Source of the DNA: Bacillota bacterium
GTDB taxonomy: Bacteria; Bacillota; Dethiobacteria; DTU022
Length of the DNA stretch: 64,000 nucleotides
Assembly (NCBI GenBank): GCA_029782095.1
Contig: JAKOVL010000117.1
Span: 1 to 64,000, forward strand
Reading direction: 5' to 3'
Shown here: one piece after another, positions 32,303-44,382 of the stretch
Position numbering within the stretch: the stretch's first letter is position 1
How the letters are laid out: the number at the start of each line of letters is the position of its first letter
Notes under the pieces: generated by a model
What the model was told of the DNA's origin: nothing
The model's input: the letters and a program-made list of their open reading frames with translations, nothing else
Database searches by the model: none
Translations under genes and position numbers: made by a program

Positions 32303-33955
32303 TTAATCGCCACAGCGGTATTGTTCAAGTTTATGATACAGGCTGCGCAGCGAAATCTGGAGCAGGCGGGCGGCTTCGGTTTTGTTGCCGCCACACTGGT
32401 TCAGCACCTGTTCAATTAACTCTTTTTCCCAGGCCTGCCGCAGCTGCTTCAGGGAGCCGCCCCTGTAGCCGGCGCCTGCGCCTTTTGCCTTCGGGACTGC
32501 GGCAAAGGGAATCAGCAGGTGTTCATCTGTGATCACCGATTGATCACGCCCCAGGTTAATCAGGGCGCGAGCAATAACGTTTTGCAGTTCGCGTATATTG
32601 CCCGGCCAGTCATATTGCTGGAGGCGGTTATACACGGAAGGAGAAACCGTTACGGCCAGGCGGCCGTATTCCTGGCCGTAGCGATGAATATAGTAATCGG
32701 CCAGCAGGGGTATATCTTCCGGGATTTCTCGCAGCGGAGGCAGGTGTATGGGGAACACGTTGAGGCGGTAATAAAGATCCTTGCGGAAAAGGCCCTTTCG
32801 CATCAAATCTTCCAGGTCGGCGTTGGTGGCGGCGATAATGCGCACATCGACGGCCCGGGCCCGCGATTCTCCCACGCGCACGATTTCGCCCTCCTGCAGC
32901 ACCCTGAGGAGCCGGGCCTGGGCTTCCAGGCTCATGGATCCGATTTCATCCAGGAAGAGGGTGCCCTGGTGGGCCTCTTCAAAATAGCCCTTCCTCCCTC
33001 CCTTTTTCGCCCCGGTAAAGGCCCCTTCAGTGTAGCCGAAAAGCTCGCTTTCCAGCAGGGTGTCCGTCAGGGAGGCGCAGTTAACCCGGATCAGGGGCTT
33101 CTCCGCCCGCTCACTGGCATGATGGATGGCATGGGCAAAAAGTTCTTTGCCGGTGCCGCATTCGCCGCGCAGCAGCACGCTTGCCGGGGTGCGCGCTGCC
33201 AGCCGCGCCCGCTCCACCGTTTCCAGGAGCCGGGGGCTGCGGCCGATAATGTCTTCAAATGTATAGCGCGATTCCAGGTGGCGCACGAGGCGGCGCGTTC
33301 TGGCCAGTTCATCCATGAGGCGGCGAATCTCGGAAATATCATGAATGACACCGACGCTGCCTTTCAGTTTACCGTTGATGATCACCGGGGCGCAGCTGAC
33401 CAGCACGTCCCGCCGGTAGGGGCCCACCTTCATCGGCACGCCTTTGACCGGCTTGCCGGTTTTCAGCACCCGGTAATGGACGCTTTCGCCTTCGGCGATA
33501 TCCACGTTGGCCGGCTGGCCCAGAATCTGCTCCTCCGTCATGCCCGTGAGCCGGGTGTAGGCCCGGTTAATCATCAAGCCCATTCCCCATTCGTCGACCA
33601 CGGAAACTGCATCGGAGAGGGAATCCAGCACGGTTTGCAGCAGCAGCCGCCCCTCCTCGGCGGTAGAATTTTCTGCAACATCTTTCAATATGAGCCATGT
33701 TTGATCTCCATTGACCAGGCGGGAAACTGTTATTTTGCTTTCGTTGAGGACGACGGTGGCGGGAAAAGCATTCTTTTTTAAGACCTCTTGCAGTTTTGAA
33801 GGAAGCTCTTTAAGATTTTGATCCGGTCGCCAGAATTCCCGGGCGCGGCTGTTCCAAAGGACAACCTGCCCCTCTGAATCTATGCAGATAACCCCTTCTT
33901 CAAGCTCTTCCAAAAACTCTAACCAGGGAAACGAAAGCGGCGGGGAAGCGGCCAT
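32303..33955 (-). CDS. Sigma-54-dependent transcriptional activator with PAS domains (BkdR/RocR type)
   Basis: This 550-residue regulator has two N-terminal PAS-like sensor domains (about 10-65 and 100-215), then an AAA+ domain from about 240. Walker A is LRGECGTGKELFA, the sigma-54 contact loop is GAFTGA, and Walker B is GTLFLDEIGSM. A C-terminal Fis-type helix-turn-helix (NKTEAARLLQISLRSLYHKL) binds enhancer DNA. It should activate the sigma-54 promoter upstream of bcd, as BkdR does for branched-chain oxoacid genes in Bacillus (inference from position). The ATG at 33955 follows GAGGAG; a GTG four codons earlier overlaps that site. The sensed ligand is unknown. Confidence 0.93.
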   Translation of the reverse strand: MAASPPLSFPWLEFLEELEEGVICIDSEGQVVLWNSRAREFWRPDQNLKELPSKLQEVLKKNAFPATVVLNESKITVSRLVNGDQTWLILKDVAENSTAEEGRLLLQTVLDSLSDAVSVVDEWGMGLMINRAYTRLTGMTEEQILGQPANVDIAEGESVHYRVLKTGKPVKGVPMKVGPYRRDVLVSCAPVIINGKLKGSVGVIHDISEIRRLMDELARTRRLVRHLESRYTFEDIIGRSPRLLETVERARLAARTPASVLLRGECGTGKELFAHAIHHASERAEKPLIRVNCASLTDTLLESELFGYTEGAFTGAKKGGRKGYFEEAHQGTLFLDEIGSMSLEAQARLLRVLQEGEIVRVGESRARAVDVRIIAATNADLEDLMRKGLFRKDLYYRLNVFPIHLPPLREIPEDIPLLADYYIHRYGQEYGRLAVTVSPSVYNRLQQYDWPGNIRELQNVIARALINLGRDQSVITDEHLLIPFAAVPKAKGAGAGYRGGSLKQLRQAWEKELIEQVLNQCGGNKTEAARLLQISLRSLYHKLEQYRCGD

Positions 33956-34009
33956 CTTCTTTATCACTCCTCGCCATGAACTTAAATCCAGGCGACCCCG
34001 TTCTTGGAG

Positions 34010-36235
<2,226 letters not shown>

Positions 36236-36290
36236 TCAGCGCTTCCCCTCCTTTTCTTCCTGTTCTGCCCCGCGGAGGGAAAAAGCGCTG

Positions 36291-36533
36291 CTAGTGGGAA
36301 TTTTTCTCCAGGTGCAATGCGGCTAAAATCTCCAGCAGCAGGGCGGAAAAACGCCTTTGCTCCGCTACGCTAAGTTTATCCCGGGAAACGCCGATGGCCT
36401 CTAATATGAGGTCTTCCAGCTGATTGCTGCTGAGCATGGCCGTGATTTCGGCAGCGCTCAACGGGCCCATTTTGCGCAAGGCGCCGGTTAACAGTTTGCC
36501 TAGATGATCAAGATCCAGAATATAATCTTCCAT
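36291..36533 (-). CDS. Small acidic protein of 80 residues, unknown function
   Basis: The protein begins MEDYILDLDHLGKLLTGALR and is predicted to be mainly helical, without membrane segments or cysteines. AGGGGAGAACGGT before the ATG is a good ribosome site. It lies upstream of ligA on the same strand, 268 bases away. No family is recognised. Confidence 0.6.
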   Translation of the reverse strand: MEDYILDLDHLGKLLTGALRKMGPLSAAEITAMLSSNQLEDLILEAIGVSRDKLSVAEQRRFSALLLEILAALHLEKNSH

Positions 36534-36858
36534 ACCGTTCTCCCCTGATCAGTGATATATAATATGGCATACCGGCGGTATAGGTTCCGTCTTGCCGGCT
36601 ATTTTTTTGGTTTGTTATTGACAGCGACTGTTAACTGGCATATGCTAGTGCAAGTTAAGGTTATAACCGGTCAGTTTTGAGGAGAAAGTTAGTCACAATA
36701 AGCAGCGCCGCCCGGTATCCGGCTCTCAGGTAATGATCTCCCTGGCCAGCGGGATATTCCAGCAGGCCCTGCTTAACCTGACGGCGCAAACTGGGGGAAA
36801 GGGCTCCAGAATAGTGGGCCAATATTTTCAATGGCATAAAACGAAGGGAGATCGCAAA
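36534..36858. other. Intergenic region upstream of the SDR gene
   Basis: The 325 bases contain a good sigma-A promoter at 36618-36646 and the SDR ribosome site. A minus-strand open frame overlaps the region but lacks a ribosome site, so I do not count it. Nothing else is seen. Confidence 0.5.
36618..36646 (+). promoter_or_regulatory. Sigma-A promoter for the SDR-family gene
   Basis: TTGACA (perfect) and TATGCT are separated by exactly 17 bases. The leader to the ATG would be about 205 bases, long enough for a regulatory structure, though I recognise none. Confidence 0.6.
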
Positions 36859-37908
36859 ATGATTCTGGTTACAGGGGCTACCGGCCACCTTGGCAATGTC
36901 CTGGTGCGCAAACTTCTGGAAAGGGGCCGGCGGGTCAGAGCGCTGGTTCTACCCGGCGAGCCGCTTACGGCGCTCAATGGGTTGATGGTCGAAGTTATCG
37001 TGGGCAATATCCTTGACCGGGAAATCCTGAAACGGGCCGTGGCGGATGTCGATACAGTTTATCACCTGGCTGGCGTAATTTCCATTCTCTCCGGTGACGA
37101 CGAGATTATGCACCAGGTAAATGTAACCGGTGCGCGCAATATTGCCGAAGCTTCACTAAAAGCAGGCGTAAGGCGCCATGTACACGTTAGTTCCATCCAT
37201 GCGTTCCAGCGAGAGCCCCATGGAAAGATTATCGATGAAAGAACGCCGCTGGCTATCGGCAGCACAGCCGGAGCTTATGATCGCACCAAGGCTGAAGGGG
37301 CCCGGGAAGTGCTGAAACTGGTTGAACAGGGTCTTAATGCGGTGATCGCCTGCCCGACCGGCATCATCGGGCCGTATGACTTCCAGGGCTCAGAACTGGG
37401 CAAAGCTGTGCTCGACTTTGCGATAAAAAAACTACATTTCCTGGTGAACGGGGCCTTTGATTTTGTGGATGTACGCGACGTGGCCGAAGGATTGATTCTG
37501 GCCGCAGAAAAGGGGCGCAGAGGCGAAACTTATATTCTATCCGGAAGCCGGGCTACCCTGGAGCAAGTTTGGCAAATGGCACAGCACTGCAGCGGTTGTA
37601 AATCCCCGCGATTGATCCTGCCTTTTAAGCTGGCTCTTTTTAGCAGTACTTTTTTGCAGTACTATTACCGTCACTTCAAATTGACACCCCGTTTTACCCC
37701 TTATTCTCTGCAGACTATCGTCGATAATTCGGCATTCAGCTGCGCTAAAGCAGTTGAAGAGCTGGGCTACACCGCCAGGCCGCTGCAGGAAACAATAGCC
37801 GACTTCATCGCCTGGCATAGAGATTGTTATCACCCGCATTTTGCCAGTAAAAAGCGCCGGCCGGCCTGCCGCATCAAAGGCGCCCGCACAACAGAAAACC
37901 CGGGCTAG
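36859..37908 (+). CDS. NAD-dependent epimerase/dehydratase family protein (extended SDR)
   Basis: This 349-residue protein has the extended-SDR fold. The cofactor site is MILVTGATGHLGNVLVRKLL at the very N-terminus, followed by VYHLAGVIS and the catalytic Tyr/Lys in GAYDRTKAEGA (Y-x3-K). The family includes sugar epimerases, dihydroflavonol reductases and hydroxysteroid dehydrogenases, so the substrate is not known. AAGGGAG eight bases before the ATG at 36859 decides the start. The stop codon lies inside a terminator hairpin. It is an isolated plus-strand gene among minus-strand operons. Confidence 0.88.
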   Translation: MILVTGATGHLGNVLVRKLLERGRRVRALVLPGEPLTALNGLMVEVIVGNILDREILKRAVADVDTVYHLAGVISILSGDDEIMHQVNVTGARNIAEASLKAGVRRHVHVSSIHAFQREPHGKIIDERTPLAIGSTAGAYDRTKAEGAREVLKLVEQGLNAVIACPTGIIGPYDFQGSELGKAVLDFAIKKLHFLVNGAFDFVDVRDVAEGLILAAEKGRRGETYILSGSRATLEQVWQMAQHCSGCKSPRLILPFKLALFSSTFLQYYYRHFKLTPRFTPYSLQTIVDNSAFSCAKAVEELGYTARPLQETIADFIAWHRDCYHPHFASKKRRPACRIKGARTTENPG

Positions 37909-37919
37909 ACCCGGGTTTT
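37895..37919. terminator. Symmetrical terminator over the SDR stop codon
   Basis: AAAACCCGGG at 37895-37904 pairs perfectly with CCCGGGTTTT at 37910-37919 around the loop CTAGA. A-tract and T-tract on either side make it work on both strands: for the SDR gene and for the convergent mutase small-subunit gene. Confidence 0.85.
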
Positions 37920-37955
37920 GCCGGCTTAGGAATAATTAACGGACAGGCCTGGCCG

Positions 37956-38360
37956 CTACTTTCCCCCGCATTTTTCTTTAATCCAGCCGATTATCTTATC
38001 CAGGGGATCGCCGGGCGTGAAGACCGCGTCGGCATAGCCTTCTTCCAGCAGCTTAAGGGCATCCTCCTCCGGGATGATCCCTCCGACCAGGAGGGGTACA
38101 TCTTCCAGCTGCCGCTGGGCCAGCAGTTTTTTTATGCGCGGCACCAGGGTCATATGGGCTCCCGAAAGGATGCTCAAGCCCACCACGTCCACATCTTCCT
38201 GCAGCGCCGCCTCGGCGACCTGCTCCGGTGTCTGGTGCAGACCGGTGTAGATTACCTCCATGCCGGCGTCCCGCAGCGCCCGGGCCACCACCTTGGCTCC
38301 CCGGTCATGCCCATCCAGCCCCGGCTTGGCCACCAGCACCCGGATCTTTTTCTCATTCAT
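37956..38360 (-). CDS. mcmA2: Methylmalonyl-CoA mutase small subunit (cobalamin-binding domain)
   Basis: This 134-residue B12-binding protein has the D-x-H-x-x-G motif as LDGHDRG, with H18 as the lower axial cobalt ligand. [16 protein letters not shown] and VLLVGG-type strands follow, and [11 protein letters not shown] is near the end. It completes the mutase with the separately encoded catalytic subunit, as in Archaea and many Clostridia. The ATG at 38360 is preferred over one four codons earlier. It lies 205 bases after the catalytic subunit, with a heptamer repeat array in the gap. Confidence 0.94.
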   Translation of the reverse strand: MNEKKIRVLVAKPGLDGHDRGAKVVARALRDAGMEVIYTGLHQTPEQVAEAALQEDVDVVGLSILSGAHMTLVPRIKKLLAQRQLEDVPLLVGGIIPEEDALKLLEEGYADAVFTPGDPLDKIIGWIKEKCGGK

Positions 38361-38523
38361 GGTTAAACCCACCCCCTGCTTCTCTCCATCTGCAGTGCTC
38401 AGTCAAAGCTTTCCCCGGCTATTCCTGCATTCTAACCTGTGAGCCCAGCAAAATCAGGTGAAACACAGCCCCTCCACCCAAGATCACCAACAAGTACCCG
38501 AAAACTTTTCTTCATCCCTTCTA

Positions 38524-38558
38524 ATACTGGATACTGAATACTGAATTCTGTATTCTTA
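38524..38558. repeat. Heptamer repeat array D (pyrimidine-type only)
   Basis: Five in-phase 7-base units read ATACTGG, ATACTGA, ATACTGA, ATTCTGT, ATTCTTA. No matching purine-type arm is seen in the same gap, so this is a half element or a degenerated copy. It lies between the two mutase subunit genes. Confidence 0.75.
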
Positions 38559-38564
38559 CATAAG

Positions 38565-40229
38565 TTAGAATAGCGGCTTCTCTTTATATTCCCCAAACAC
38601 TTCTTTCAACGCGGCAATAATTTCGCCTTCCGTGGCATAGGCTTTAACCGCCTCCAGGATATGGGGGATCAAATTTTCGGTCCCTGCAGCTGCTTTCTTC
38701 AACCGATCCAGGCTGACACTGACCGCGATGGCGTCGCGTTTTTGCTTTAATTCACGCAACCGTTCCACCTGCTTCTGTTCCACCGCCGGGTCAATTTTGA
38801 GCAGTTCGATCTGCACCGGATCGTCGGAAGCAAAACGGTTCACTCCAACAACGATCCGTTCTCCCCGCTCCACCGCCTGCTGGAACGCGTAAGCTGCATC
38901 GGCAATCTCCTGCTGGAAAAAGCCTTGGTCAATGGCCGCCAGAACCCCTCCCAGTTCATCGATGCGTCTAAAATAGTCCTCTGCTTCTGTCTCCATCCGG
39001 TTGGTCAAAGCTTCGATGAAGTAAGACCCGCCCAGGGGGTCGACGGTATTGGCCACGCCGCTTTCATAGGCGATAATTTGCTGGGTGCGCAGGGCGATGC
39101 GGACCGCTTTTTCCGTGGGCAAAGCCAGCACCTCATCCATGGAGTTGGTATGCAGCGATTGGGTGCCGCCCAGCACCGCCGCCAGGGCTTCCAGGGCGGT
39201 GCGGACAATATTGTTTTCCGGCTCCTGGGCCGTCAGAGAACATCCTGCGGTCTGGGTATGGAAACGCATCATCCAGGAGCGCGGATTCTTGGCGCCGTAG
39301 TGCTCTTTCATCCGCCGCGCCCATATGCGTCGGGCAGCCCTGTATTTGCAGATCTCTTCAAAGAAATCGAGGTGCGCGTTGAAGAAGAAAGAAAGGCGCG
39401 GCGCAAAATCATCCACGGCGAGCCCGGCGGCGATCCCTGCCTCCACGTAGGCAAAGCCGTTCGCCAGGGTAAAGGCCAGCTCCTGGACCGCGGTGGAGCC
39501 GGCTTCGCGGATATGGTAGCCGCTGATGCTGATGGTATTCCAGCGAGGCACATGGCGGGAGGCAAAGGCAAAAATGTCGGTAATGAGGCGCATGGAGGGC
39601 TCGGGAGGAAAAATCCAGGACTTCTGGGCGATATATTCCTTGAGGATGTCGTTCTGGATGGTTCCCCCTACTTTATCCCAGGTTACCCCCTGTTTTTCGG
39701 CGGCGGCCAGGTACATGCACCAGAGCACGGAAGCCGGGCCGTTGATCGTCATGGAGGTGGTGATCTGATCCAGCGGGATGCCGTTAAAGAGCACCTCCAT
39801 GTCAGCCAGGGAGTCTATGGCCACGCCGCAGCGGCCTACCTCCCCCTCTGCCCGCGGGTGGTCCGAATCGTAACCCATGATCGTCGGCATGTCAAAAGCG
39901 ACGCTCAACCCGGTCTGCCCCTGTTCCAGCAAGAAGCGGTACCGCCGGTTGGAGTCATAAGCGTCGCCGAAACCCGAGAACTGGCGCATGGTCCAGAGGC
40001 GGCCGCGATACATATTTTCCTGTACACCCCGGGTATAAGGGTATTGTCCCGGGAAGCCGAGATCCCGAAGGTAATCCAGTTTTTCAATATCCGCGGGGGT
40101 ATACAGATCGTTGACCGCTGCCCCGGAAATGGTCGTAAAAGCGCTGCAGCGTTCGCTGCTTTTCCCCCGGGAAGCCTGCCGCGCCGCCGCCTCCCCTTTA
40201 AGCTCCGCCATTTTTGCTTGATCCCACAT
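38565..40229 (-). CDS. mcmA1: Methylmalonyl-CoA mutase large (catalytic) subunit
   Basis: This 554-residue TIM-barrel subunit rearranges methylmalonyl-CoA to succinyl-CoA with adenosylcobalamin. Y74 (in [10 protein letters not shown]), R214 (EPSMRLITD) and H239 ([11 protein letters not shown]) correspond to Tyr89, Arg207 and His244 of the Propionibacterium enzyme. The Tyr/Arg pair is that of methylmalonyl-CoA mutase; isobutyryl-CoA mutase has Phe/Gln. The ATG at 40229 follows GAGGAGG. It begins 13 bases after the MeaB gene. The direction in this organism may be either propionate oxidation or formation. Confidence 0.95.
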   Translation of the reverse strand: MWDQAKMAELKGEAAARQASRGKSSERCSAFTTISGAAVNDLYTPADIEKLDYLRDLGFPGQYPYTRGVQENMYRGRLWTMRQFSGFGDAYDSNRRYRFLLEQGQTGLSVAFDMPTIMGYDSDHPRAEGEVGRCGVAIDSLADMEVLFNGIPLDQITTSMTINGPASVLWCMYLAAAEKQGVTWDKVGGTIQNDILKEYIAQKSWIFPPEPSMRLITDIFAFASRHVPRWNTISISGYHIREAGSTAVQELAFTLANGFAYVEAGIAAGLAVDDFAPRLSFFFNAHLDFFEEICKYRAARRIWARRMKEHYGAKNPRSWMMRFHTQTAGCSLTAQEPENNIVRTALEALAAVLGGTQSLHTNSMDEVLALPTEKAVRIALRTQQIIAYESGVANTVDPLGGSYFIEALTNRMETEAEDYFRRIDELGGVLAAIDQGFFQQEIADAAYAFQQAVERGERIVVGVNRFASDDPVQIELLKIDPAVEQKQVERLRELKQKRDAIAVSVSLDRLKKAAAGTENLIPHILEAVKAYATEGEIIAALKEVFGEYKEKPLF

Positions 40230-40242
40230 CAACCCCGCCTCC

Positions 40243-41193
40243 TCAGGAATCGTTATGTGGAAAATCAATACTCGCCAGCAGGTCTCGTGCCGCACTGTAA
40301 GGGTCACGCCGCCGCTGCACGATATCTTCAATCAGATCTTCCAAAGGGATGCGCGAACGAATCTGCTGCCAGACTCTGCTTTTGACCAGGTGCTCCACCT
40401 GCTCAGCCAACTCGCACCTGACCCTCTCTTTGCGCAGCTGGTGCAGCTTCCCGCTTGCTTCCAGGAAAGAGCGGTGTTCTTGCAGAGAATGCCATAGCTT
40501 GTCGATTCCTTCCCCGCGCAGCGTGACCGTAGAAACAACGGGAGGACGCCAGTCACACTGCTCTTTCATGTCCAGCATGACCCCGACCTCTGCCGCTGTC
40601 CGCTCGGCACCCGGCAGATCTGATTTATTAATCACAAAAATATCGGCAATTTCCATAATGCCCGCCTTAATGATCTGCACGCTGTCTCCTCCCGCCGGTG
40701 TCAACACAACCACCGTGGAGTCGGCAGTTTTCACAATATCAACCTCCGACTGGCCCACGCCCACTGTTTCCACCAGGATAAAATCCTTGCCGAAAGCATC
40801 GAGGACCTGGATTGCCTCCCGCGTGGCCCGGGAAAGCCCGCCCAGGCTGCCCCTGGTACCCATGCTGCGAATAAAAACCCCGGGATCAAGGGCGTGATCC
40901 TGCATGCGAATCCGGTCTCCCAAAATGGCTCCCCCGGTAAAGGGGCTGGTTGGATCAACGGCAATAACCCCCACTGTATGGCCATCGCGGCGCATCTCCT
41001 TTAACAACCGGTCTACCAGTGAACTTTTACCCGCCCCCGGCGCCCCGGTGATGCCGATGACATAAGCGTTTCCAGTATGGGGGTAGAGATCCTGCAAAAG
41101 ATCATATTTTCGTGGATCTCCGTTTTCCACCAGGGAGATTAAACGGGCCAGGGCCCGCCGGTTGCCTTCCAATAACTCCTTAACCAGCTGCAT
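40243..41193 (-). CDS. meaB: Methylmalonyl-CoA mutase-associated GTPase MeaB (ArgK family)
   Basis: This G3E-type GTPase loads and protects the cobalamin of methylmalonyl-CoA mutase. The P-loop [18 protein letters not shown] is at about residues 45-62. Base-recognition [10 protein letters not shown] and switch [14 protein letters not shown] are present. The 316-residue form starts at the ATG at 41193. Another ATG five codons earlier is possible, and neither has a strong ribosome site. The adenosyltransferase gene precedes it and the mutase follows, a very consistent functional group. Confidence 0.94.
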   Translation of the reverse strand: MQLVKELLEGNRRALARLISLVENGDPRKYDLLQDLYPHTGNAYVIGITGAPGAGKSSLVDRLLKEMRRDGHTVGVIAVDPTSPFTGGAILGDRIRMQDHALDPGVFIRSMGTRGSLGGLSRATREAIQVLDAFGKDFILVETVGVGQSEVDIVKTADSTVVVLTPAGGDSVQIIKAGIMEIADIFVINKSDLPGAERTAAEVGVMLDMKEQCDWRPPVVSTVTLRGEGIDKLWHSLQEHRSFLEASGKLHQLRKERVRCELAEQVEHLVKSRVWQQIRSRIPLEDLIEDIVQRRRDPYSAARDLLASIDFPHNDS

Positions 41194-41257
41194 AGCAATA
41201 GTACACATCCTGTCTGTAGTCGTTCTAATACTTTGTCCCCTCGAGTACGTAACCGGC

Positions 41258-41785
41258 CTAGTATTCGATTCCCTTTCGTCCATCTACTCCGGCGTCGTAA
41301 TGGTGCTTGATTGCCAGTATTTCGCTGACCATGTCTGCCCGCTTGACCAGTTCAGGAGAGGCGCCCCGCCCGGTTAGAACCAGGTCAACCTGGGGCGGCT
41401 TCTGCTCCAGCAGTTCAAGCAGATCTTTTTCTGAAATGAGACCATAATCTACAGCCACATTAATTTCGTCCAAAACCACCAGATCATATTCACCGCTGCA
41501 GACAGCTTTTTTGGCCCTTTCAAAACCGTCGCGGGCCAGCTCAAGATCAACCGGGTCGGGATTTTCACGGTTGACGAAAACATCCCTTCCAGCCCGCACT
41601 ACCGTCAGGTTGGGCAGGTGGCTGGCGGCCAGAAATTCACCGTAATCCCGCCCTTTCATAAAGTGGATCATATAGACACGATAGCCGTGTCCAATGGCCC
41701 GCAGAGCTTGCCCCACCGCAGCAGTAGTCTTTCCTTTTCCGCTTCCCGTGTAAACCATGACCAGGCCACGTTCCTTAGTACTCAT
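41258..41785 (-). CDS. cobO: Corrinoid adenosyltransferase, CobA/CobO/BtuR family
   Basis: This 175-residue enzyme transfers adenosine from ATP to cob(I)alamin, making the coenzyme of the mutase encoded downstream. The P-loop VYTGSGKGKTTAAVGQALRA is near residue 11. The Walker B-like DLVVLDEINVAVDYGLI is in the middle, and LVLTGRGASPELV is near the end. GGAGACGGG precedes the ATG at 41785. It has the CobA-type fold and is not PduO or EutT. The acyl-CoA dehydrogenase gene lies 94 bases upstream on the same strand. Confidence 0.94.
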   Translation of the reverse strand: MSTKERGLVMVYTGSGKGKTTAAVGQALRAIGHGYRVYMIHFMKGRDYGEFLAASHLPNLTVVRAGRDVFVNRENPDPVDLELARDGFERAKKAVCSGEYDLVVLDEINVAVDYGLISEKDLLELLEQKPPQVDLVLTGRGASPELVKRADMVSEILAIKHHYDAGVDGRKGIEY

Positions 41786-41879
41786 TATCCCGTCTCCTTT
41801 CTTCATTCCGGCCAAGCGTTCCCCTGTCGCAGTTTACGCAGATGATGCCATGCAGAAATTAAACTCCGCTGGAAAGGCG

Positions 41880-43022
41880 TTAGCCTTTCAATAGATACCG
41901 TGAGATAACCAGGCGCTGTACCTCGCTGGTGCCTTCATAGATCTGAGTGATCTTGGCATCGCGCATAAACCGTTCTACCGGATAGTCCTTGGTGTATCCA
42001 TAGCCACCAAAAATCTGGACCGCGTTGGTGGTAATCTCCATGGCCGCTTCCGAGGCAAAAAGCTTGGCCATGGCCGACGCCTTTCCATAGGGCATGCCCT
42101 GGCTTTCCAGGAAAGCAGCCTGGTACGTCAGCAGGCGGGCCGCTTCAACCTTGGTGGCCATGTCGGCCAGCATAAACGATATGGCCTGGAAGTTGCTGAT
42201 GGGCTGGCCAAATTGCTCGCGGTTCTTGGCATACGCCGCAGCTTCTTCCAGCGCTCCCTGGGCGATGCCCACGGCCTGGGCGGCGATGCCGTTGCGCCCC
42301 CCGTCCAGGGTGCTCATGGCAATTTTAAATCCTTCACCTTCCTGGCCCAGCAAGTTTTCCTTGGGGACGCGACAGTTTTCAAAAATCAACTCCAGGGTAG
42401 GCGAGGAGCGCAAACCCATTTTCCGCTCTTTTTTACCAAAAGAAAAGCCCGGAGTTCCTTTCTCCACAATAAAAGCGCTAATGCCCCTGGCTTTTTTCTC
42501 CTTGTCGGTCACGGCAAAGACGATATAAATTTCAGCCTCACCGGCATTGGTAATAAAAATTTTATTTCCATTTAATATATAGCTGTCGCCGTCAAGGACG
42601 GCAGTGGTCCGCTGCGCCGCCGCGTCGGTTCCCGCCGTCGCCTCGGTCAAAGCGAAGGCGCCCAATTTTTCACCCAGGGCCAGGGGCTCCAGGTACTTTT
42701 TCTTCTGCTCTTCGGTCCCGTATTTGAAAATAGGCCAGCTGGCCAGGGAAATATGCGCTGACAGCGTTGTCCCAGCCGAGGCATCCACCCGGGATAGTTC
42801 TTCTACGGCGATAACATAACTGACAAAGTCGCTTCCGCCCCCGCCGTATTCTTCGGGCCAGGGTATGCCGGTGATGCCCAGTTGACCCATTTTGTCAAAG
42901 AGCTCGCGGGAAAAATGTTCGTTTTCGTCTCGCTCGGCGGCGCCCGGTTTTACCTCTTTCTCGGCAAAATCACGCACCATCTTCCGGGTCATTTCCTGCT
43001 CTTCCGTAAGGACAAAATTCAT
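41880..43022 (-). CDS. Acyl-CoA dehydrogenase, short-chain (butyryl-CoA type)
   Basis: This 380-residue flavoenzyme introduces the 2,3-double bond in a short acyl-CoA. Signature blocks [15 protein letters not shown], the FAD loop [22 protein letters not shown] region, and the catalytic Glu in [12 protein letters not shown] near 365 are all standard. Length and these motifs match butyryl/isobutyryl-CoA dehydrogenases. GAGGAGG precedes the ATG. No etfAB gene lies in the window, so the electron acceptor is encoded elsewhere. It is 17 bases downstream of a second, divergent dehydrogenase. Confidence 0.94.
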   Translation of the reverse strand: MNFVLTEEQEMTRKMVRDFAEKEVKPGAAERDENEHFSRELFDKMGQLGITGIPWPEEYGGGGSDFVSYVIAVEELSRVDASAGTTLSAHISLASWPIFKYGTEEQKKKYLEPLALGEKLGAFALTEATAGTDAAAQRTTAVLDGDSYILNGNKIFITNAGEAEIYIVFAVTDKEKKARGISAFIVEKGTPGFSFGKKERKMGLRSSPTLELIFENCRVPKENLLGQEGEGFKIAMSTLDGGRNGIAAQAVGIAQGALEEAAAYAKNREQFGQPISNFQAISFMLADMATKVEAARLLTYQAAFLESQGMPYGKASAMAKLFASEAAMEITTNAVQIFGGYGYTKDYPVERFMRDAKITQIYEGTSEVQRLVISRYLLKG

Positions 43023-43039
43023 TTTTCCAAACCTCCTCG

Positions 43040-44167
43040 TTATTTGTGGAAAGTTTTTAGTATAGCCCTGGAGATAACCAGGCGCTGAATCTGGTTTGTC
43101 CCTTCATATATTTGGGTCACTTTAGCGTCGCAAAAATAGCGGTATAGAGGATGTTCACCTGCATATTCTTCCGGGCGCCAGAGGTCAATGCAGCGGGTTG
43201 CCGCTTCAACGGCCAGGTCGGCAGCGAAACACTTGGCCATGGCCGCTTCCCTGCTGCAAGGCTGCCCCTTTTCCTTCAGCAGGGCGGCCCTGTAGGTGAG
43301 GAGGCGAGCCGCCTCCAGCCGGGTATGCAGATCGGCCAGGGTAAAGCGGCCCCATTGGCTGACCTGGTCACCCTGTGCCAGGCGGGAATTCAAGTGAGCC
43401 GTCGTGGCTTCCAGGGAAGCCCGGGCCAGTCCCAGGGCTTGGGCGGCGATGCCGATGCGCCCGCCGTCTAAAAGGGACATGGCTATGGCAAAGCCCTTCC
43501 CCTCTTCCCCAAGGAGCCGGTCAGGGCCGACGATCAGGTCAGCAAACTGGAGCTCCGTGGTGGCGGAGCCGTGCAGCCCCATTTTTTTTTCAGGTGGAGC
43601 GATGGTCAAGCCGGGTGTATCTTTTTCAACCAGAAAAGCGCAGATGCCCCTGCTGCCCAAAGATTGATCTAGCGTGGCGAAGACTGTATAGAGGTCAGCT
43701 TCGCTGCCGCTGGTAATAAAGACTTTGGCGCCGTTGAGGCGATACCCTTCTTCTACCCGCCTGGCCGACGTGCGCAAGGCCGCCGCGTCGGATCCCGCCC
43801 CTGCTTCTGAAAGGGCGAAAGCCCCCAGCAGTTCGCCCCGGGCCAGCCCGGCCAGGTAACGCTCTTTTTGTTCCCTACTGCCGTAGTAGAGCAGGGGAAA
43901 GGTGCCTACCGAAGTGTGCACCGCCAGGATCACTCCCGTGGAAGCGCATACCCGTGAAATCTCTTCAATTAAGAGGATGTAGGTTAAAAAATCTTCTCCC
44001 TGGCCGCCCCATTCCCGCGGTATCGGCAGGCCCATGTAGCCACGCCCGGCCATCTTGCGCAGGTTTTCCCGGGGAAAAGTATGGCCGGCAGGCTGTATCT
44101 CCCTGTCGGCGAATTCCCGGAACTCGTTCTGCCGCGCGGCATGTTTTGGCGATAAACAAAAATCCAT
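43040..44167 (-). CDS. Acyl-CoA dehydrogenase, divergent paralogue
   Basis: This 375-residue protein has the acyl-CoA dehydrogenase fold. [15 protein letters not shown] and the catalytic Glu in [17 protein letters not shown] are intact. The FAD-binding loop that normally reads Q-x-F-G-G-x-G-Y is replaced by [15 protein letters not shown]. The segment from about 245 to 285 ([20 protein letters not shown]) also departs from the usual REQFG block. It may have changed substrate or FAD affinity, or be a degenerate partner of the adjacent enzyme. AAGGAGAG precedes the ATG. It is the first gene of the dehydrogenase-adenosyltransferase-mutase series. Confidence 0.9.
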   Translation of the reverse strand: MDFCLSPKHAARQNEFREFADREIQPAGHTFPRENLRKMAGRGYMGLPIPREWGGQGEDFLTYILLIEEISRVCASTGVILAVHTSVGTFPLLYYGSREQKERYLAGLARGELLGAFALSEAGAGSDAAALRTSARRVEEGYRLNGAKVFITSGSEADLYTVFATLDQSLGSRGICAFLVEKDTPGLTIAPPEKKMGLHGSATTELQFADLIVGPDRLLGEEGKGFAIAMSLLDGGRIGIAAQALGLARASLEATTAHLNSRLAQGDQVSQWGRFTLADLHTRLEAARLLTYRAALLKEKGQPCSREAAMAKCFAADLAVEAATRCIDLWRPEEYAGEHPLYRYFCDAKVTQIYEGTNQIQRLVISRAILKTFHK

Positions 44168-44201
44168 GGGCTCTCTCCTTAAGTTTCCGCCAAATTTTCC
44201 G

Positions 44202-44323
44202 GAAGTCAGAAATCAGACGTCAGAGGTCAGATTAAATCCCCTGTTCCTAAACTTCTGCCTTCTCGAGTTGGCAGTGCCGTTTACCTCGTTTCTAAAACCT
44301 TGCTTCTGGTTTCTGAATACCCT
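44202..44323. repeat. Heptamer repeat element E
   Basis: In-phase units GAAGTCA, GAAATCA, GACGTCA, GAGGTCA run over 44202-44229, followed by GATTAAA. Pyrimidine-type units lie at 44252-44265 (CTTCTGC, CTTCTCG) and 44303-44323 (CTTCTGG, TTTCTGA, ATACCCT). The core at 44267-44300 matches that of element C at 32168-32202, including GTGCCGTTTA and TAAAACCT. This makes C and E clear copies of one dispersed element. Confidence 0.82.
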
Positions 44324-44382
44324 TGGAACGCCTGCAGTCTGCTTGCCTGCCTCTCCTGTATCCTATCTCCCGTATCCTGCTA

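Noticed and set aside
32519-33781. A 420-codon plus-strand open frame opposite the sigma-54 activator
   Set aside because: Same kind of antisense shadow; no family resemblance or ribosome site.
36661-36888. Minus-strand frame with a plausible-looking protein (MPLKILAHYSGALSPSLRRQ...)
   Set aside because: It has no ribosome site and overlaps the start of the SDR gene and its promoter region. Conservation would be needed to revive it.
38925-40385. A 486-codon plus-strand open frame opposite the mutase large subunit
   Set aside because: It is a mirror of the high-GC codon pattern of the mutase gene, has no ribosome site and gives a low-complexity His/Gly/Arg-rich protein.
37956-41785. Cobalamin riboswitch for the mutase/adenosyltransferase genes
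   Set aside because: The gaps in this group are short and show no B12-box-like sequence.
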